NCBI GenBank assembly: GCA_050013795.1 | Contig: JBEKEO010000126.1 | Location: forward strand, 1 to 8,926 | DNA from: CAWHOW01 sp050013795 | GTDB taxonomy: Bacteria; Bacteroidota; Bacteroidia; Bacteroidales; CG2-30-32-10 | Length of the DNA: 8,926 bases | Direction of reading: 5' to 3' | In this document: positions 7,102-8,926 of the stretch, in pieces | Layout of the letters: each line of letters starts with the position of its first letter | Numbering within the stretch: the stretch's first letter is position 1 | Notes under the pieces: generated by a model | What the model was told of the DNA's origin: nothing | Databases searched by the model: none | Seen by the model: only the letters and a program-made list of their open reading frames with translations | Translations under genes and position numbers: made by a program

Positions 7102-7225
7102 TGAGTCCTGAGTAGTGAGTGCGGGGTAAAATAAAAAACTCCCAACTCCTAACTCCCAACTCCTAACTCCCAACTCCTAACTCCTAACTCCCAACTTAAT
7201 GGTGAGGAAGTTTGTTAAGGAATAA
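7077..7225 (+). repeat. Direct repeat pair of sorting-domain 3' ends flanking a heptad block
   Basis: An identical 18-mer, GGTGAGGAAGTTTGTTAA, occurs at 7077-7094 and 7201-7218. Both copies continue to encode VRKFVKE and a stop: AAA GAG TAG in the left copy, AAG GAA TAA in the right copy (7202-7225). The three differing bases are all synonymous. The right copy has no coding sequence before it. The copies bracket the heptad repeats almost exactly, like a target duplication or the traces of recombination between two cargo-gene ends. Confidence 0.75.
7096..7197. repeat. Heptad repeat element, GAGTNNN units in opposing orientation
   Basis: Bases 7096-7123 hold four 7-base units on the + strand: GAGTAGT, GAGTCCT, GAGTAGT, GAGTGCG. 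After a short A-rich centre (GGGTAAAATAAAAA), bases 7139-7194 hold eight perfect CTCCCAA or CTCCTAA units, whose complement is GAGTTGG or GAGTTAG in rotation. The block is thus a degenerate inverted repeat with a 7-base period and could fold into an imperfect hairpin. Seven is not a multiple of three, so it is not a coding repeat. Similar GAGT-type heptads are, as I recall, scattered between genes in some Bacteroidota. Confidence 0.8.
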
Positions 7226-7264
7226 ACTACAAATAAATGATTCAATAATTAAACAATTAAAACT

Positions 7265-8443
7265 ATGAAAAAATTATTCTTTATCACATGGCTCGTCATT
7301 ATTGGCTTGAGCGCAAATGCACAATGGAAACAAACAAGTCTTAACAGCGGTTATGTTTATTCATTTGCCATAAAAGGAGACAGCATTTTTGCGGGGACGC
7401 ACGATGGCATTTTTTTGTCTTCAAACGGTGGCAGCAGCTGGGCAGCAATGGATGCGGGTTTAACCGGCAATGCTCTTATTGTAGGTGCATTATCAGTATA
7501 CAAGAATAAACTTTTTGCGGGGACCGATACATGCATGTATTCATCTTCAAACAACGGAAGCAGTTGGTCTGCATCAGGTACGGGTTTAACGGGTATTGCT
7601 ATTTATGTTGATGCATTTGCCTTAAACAGTGACACAATTATTGCAGGTACGGGGGGCGGAGTGTATCTGTCCTCAAATAACGGCGCCAGCTGGCATGCTG
7701 TAAATAATGGTTTATATGATTCTACATGGGTAGGAACATTAGCCATAAAAGAAGATACTGTTTTTGCCGGGACTTATGATAGCGGTTTGTATGTGTCGGC
7801 AAATAATGGTCACCACTGGATAAAAGCGAATACAGGCTTAGCATTTAACCTTGGTGTATGGGCAATTGCTATAAGCGGAAATAACATTATTGCTGCATCG
7901 GATAGTGGTGCATACCTTTCACATAATAATGGCAGTAGCTGGACAGCTGTCAATACAGGCTTACCTTCTTCTTATGATGATATAAATACATTACTTTCGA
8001 GCGGGAATAACATTTTTGCCGGAACCGGAGACGGTGTGTATTGGACCAATAATAACGGAAACAGCTGGACTGCTGTAAATACAGGTTTATCTTATGGTAA
8101 TGGTATAGGTGCATTAGCTGTAAAAGAGGACACACTTTTCGCCGGGACTTATACTGAAGGAATCTGGAAACGGGCTATATCTGAAATTGCCGGAATAAAA
8201 GAGTTAAATAATAATGCATGCAATATTGTGGTTTATCCCAACCCTGCTACAAATAACCTGACAATAGAAAGCCTGCAGAATACAACAATAGAAATTACAA
8301 ACATGCAAGGGCAGCTTGTTGAAACTATTGTAACAAAAGGCAATAAAACAAACATAGATGTTTCGGCCTTGGCAAGCGGAGTATATGTGGTGCAAGCGAG
8401 GACGAAAAATGGAGTAGGAGTGAAGAAGTTTGTAAAAGAATAA
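7265..8443 (+). CDS. Secreted Asp-box (BNR/sialidase-like) beta-propeller with T9SS type A sorting domain
   Basis: A predicted T9SS cargo protein exported by Sec and displayed on, or released from, the cell surface. Residues 1-20 are a clear signal peptide (MKKLFFITWLVIIGLSANAQ). Residues 21-303 are a propeller with six Asp-box-like motifs at 52-59, 94-101, 136-143, 178-185, 219-226 and 261-268 (S-x-N-N-G-x-S-W, Asn in place of the usual Asp), spaced 41-42 residues. A seventh blade without the motif is at about 281-302. Residues 318-392 are the sorting domain (VYPNPATNNLTIES; ITNMQGQLVETI; DVSALASGVYVVQA; KKFVKE). No sialidase arginine triad or other catalytic set is recognised; Asp-box propellers include many non-enzymatic binding proteins, so function is unknown. 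The ATG follows an A-rich leader; no good promoter match is seen upstream. Confidence 0.9.
   Translation: MKKLFFITWLVIIGLSANAQWKQTSLNSGYVYSFAIKGDSIFAGTHDGIFLSSNGGSSWAAMDAGLTGNALIVGALSVYKNKLFAGTDTCMYSSSNNGSSWSASGTGLTGIAIYVDAFALNSDTIIAGTGGGVYLSSNNGASWHAVNNGLYDSTWVGTLAIKEDTVFAGTYDSGLYVSANNGHHWIKANTGLAFNLGVWAIAISGNNIIAASDSGAYLSHNNGSSWTAVNTGLPSSYDDINTLLSSGNNIFAGTGDGVYWTNNNGNSWTAVNTGLSYGNGIGALAVKEDTLFAGTYTEGIWKRAISEIAGIKELNNNACNIVVYPNPATNNLTIESLQNTTIEITNMQGQLVETIVTKGNKTNIDVSALASGVYVVQARTKNGVGVKKFVKE
7325..8170 (+). repeat. Seven-blade Asp-box propeller repeat array
   Basis: Six full units follow the pattern A(L/I)-x-(I/V)-K-x-D-T-(I/V)-F-AGT-x-x-G-(V/I)-YLSSNNGSSW-x-AVNTGL. The seventh (ALAVKEDTLFAGTYTEGIWKR) lacks the SSW-x-AVNTGL strand. 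The mature N-terminus, WKQTSLNSG, looks like that missing strand, which would close the ring as in other propellers (inference). Confidence 0.75.
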
Positions 8444-8465
8444 AGAATATAATATTGAATTAAAG

Positions 8466-8499
8466 AAAATCCCTCCAAAGAAATGCGGAGGGATTTTTT
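8466..8499 (+). terminator. Intrinsic terminator after the Asp-box propeller gene
   Basis: AAAATCCCTCC (8466-8476) pairs fully with GGAGGGATTTT (8487-8497), giving an 11-bp stem around a 10-base loop, followed by further T residues. It lies 22 bases after the stop codon, the same distance as the terminator after the first gene. Confidence 0.88.
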
Positions 8500-8732
8500 A
8501 TTTTACTATTACAGGGACTATACTCCCCAACCTTTCTGACAGCTCCCTCACCTTTTACTCCATACCATCATTTTCCCATAATAGCATCAGTATTTGTGAA
8601 AATATTGCCAAGTACTTGACAAAGGGTTTAAAGTGATGTTAAATAACTTGATAGACGCTATTTATAAATGCTTATTCAAAAGTAGTATACGCATATGTGC
8701 AACGTTTGGACCGCAAGATCTCAAAAAAGATA

Positions 8733-8760
8733 TTTATGGCATTTATTGTAATCCCATAAA
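8733..8760. promoter_or_regulatory. Inverted repeat around the -33 box of the last promoter
   Basis: TTTATGG (8733-8739) and CCATAAA (8754-8760) form 7-base arms around 14 bases that include the -33-like ATTG. This is the layout of a dimeric regulator's operator, but it could also be chance in AT-rich DNA. Confidence 0.3.
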
Positions 8761-8776
8761 TCCCGGGATAATTTTG
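8745..8776 (+). promoter_or_regulatory. Bacteroidota-type promoter with palindromic spacer
   Basis: ATTG (8745-8748, three of four bases matching TTTG), 20 bp of spacer, then TAATTTTG (8769-8776), an exact TAnnTTTG. Transcription would begin near 8781-8784 and give a ~30-base A-rich leader to the ATG at 8814. The spacer contains the palindrome ATCCCGGGAT (8760-8769), which touches the -7 box and may be an operator. Confidence 0.7.
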
Positions 8777-8813
8777 TATCAACATTTATTTATAAACCTA
8801 AAAAACTAAAAAA

Positions 8814-8926
8814 ATGAAAACAAAAATTTTAAAATCTGAACCAATCAGCTATAGCGAAAGGTTCGTAATGACGTTCATCATGATGGCGTTAATGAGGAAT
8901 CCCTCAAAAATTAACCTTAAGCTTCT
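8814..8926 (+). CDS. Start of a small protein of unknown function, cut by window end
   Basis: The frame opens with ATG at 8814 and stays open for 37 codons to the window edge. The N-terminus reads MKTKILKSEPISYSERFV, then MTFIMMALMRNPSKINLKL. It has no classical signal peptide; a short hydrophobic stretch (VMTFIMMALM, residues 18-27) is flanked by charged residues and could be an amphipathic or membrane helix. The start is supported by the promoter about 40 bases upstream and by an A-rich leader typical of the phylum. I do not recognise the family. Confidence 0.6.
   Translation, partial: MKTKILKSEPISYSERFVMTFIMMALMRNPSKINLKL

Larger units (their letters stand above)
8500..8813. other. Non-coding stretch between the propeller gene and the last partial gene
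   Basis: The first ~80 bases are pyrimidine-rich with no recognised element. A perfect 10-bp palindrome, CAAGTACTTG, lies at 8609-8618. An open frame at 8636-8809 (57 codons) resembles nothing I know and runs through the promoter of the next gene, so it is not called. From 8733 onward the stretch holds inverted repeats and a promoter, described separately. No tRNA or known RNA was recognised. Confidence 0.55.

Noticed and set aside
7139..7197. CTCCYAA repeats considered as a CRISPR array
   Set aside because: Units are 7 bases and directly tandem with no unique spacers, and no cas gene is nearby.
7211..7241. TTTG at 7211-7214 with TAAATGAT at 7234-7241 as promoter for the propeller gene
   Set aside because: The spacing is acceptable, but the -7 box matches only TA and one other base, and the TTTG is part of the duplicated sorting-domain end.
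8616..8644. E. coli-like promoter TTGACA, 17 bp, TTAAAT
   Set aside because: The primary sigma factor of Bacteroidota does not use this consensus, and no supported gene starts just after it.
8636..8809. 57-codon open frame (starts MLNNLIDAIYKC) between the propeller gene and the last gene
   Set aside because: It has no recognisable domain or good upstream signals, contains the -33/-7 promoter and palindrome of the next gene, and its length is not surprising in AT-rich DNA with few frames closed here.

Overview
The window looks like chromosomal DNA of a member of the Bacteroidota, probably an environmental or uncultured one. Four things point that way. Two proteins carry type IX secretion system (T9SS) C-terminal sorting domains. 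One gene encodes a TonB-dependent receptor with the N-terminal carboxypeptidase-regulatory-like domain typical of the phylum. Two good matches to the Bacteroidota promoter (a TTTG-like -33 box, 20-21 bp, then TAnnTTTG) lie just upstream of genes. The DNA is AT-rich and the starts have A-rich leaders instead of strong Shine-Dalgarno sites. All genes lie on the + strand.

Layout. (1) Bases 1-2465 hold the 3' part of a large secreted surface protein: five YVTN-type beta-propeller repeats, three PKD domains with four cysteines each, two carboxypeptidase-regulatory-like modules and a T9SS sorting domain. An in-frame TAA at 2046-2048 cuts the reading frame inside the last regulatory-like module. The frame then continues unshifted to the sorting domain at 2463-2465, so this is one gene broken by a nonsense codon (or a base error, or a read-through stop). 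A strong hairpin terminator follows. (2) A near-ideal promoter at 2566-2598 drives a 594-residue acyl-CoA dehydrogenase (2622-4406). (3) After a 249-base gap comes a TonB-dependent receptor-like gene with a TTG start just behind an (AT)7 tract (4656-7016). (4) Bases 7017-7264 are a patchwork: a relic of a T9SS sorting domain in another frame, a block of GAGTNNN heptads that switches strand in the middle, and a second copy of the final codons of a sorting domain. (5) Bases 7265-8443 encode a secreted Asp-box (BNR-like) beta-propeller with its own T9SS sorting domain, followed by a terminator. (6) Bases 8444-8813 are mostly non-coding and end in a promoter with a palindrome in its spacer, ahead of the start of a small unknown protein cut off by the window edge.

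The genes do not form one obvious pathway. Apart from the acyl-CoA dehydrogenase (central fatty-acid or branched-chain metabolism, cytoplasmic), the content is envelope and surface: two T9SS cargo proteins, one outer-membrane receptor and remnants of at least one more cargo gene. No SusD partner, transposase, CRISPR array, tRNA or rRNA was recognised. The most notable points are the unshifted nonsense split of the first cargo gene and the heptad element flanked by duplicated sorting-domain ends.
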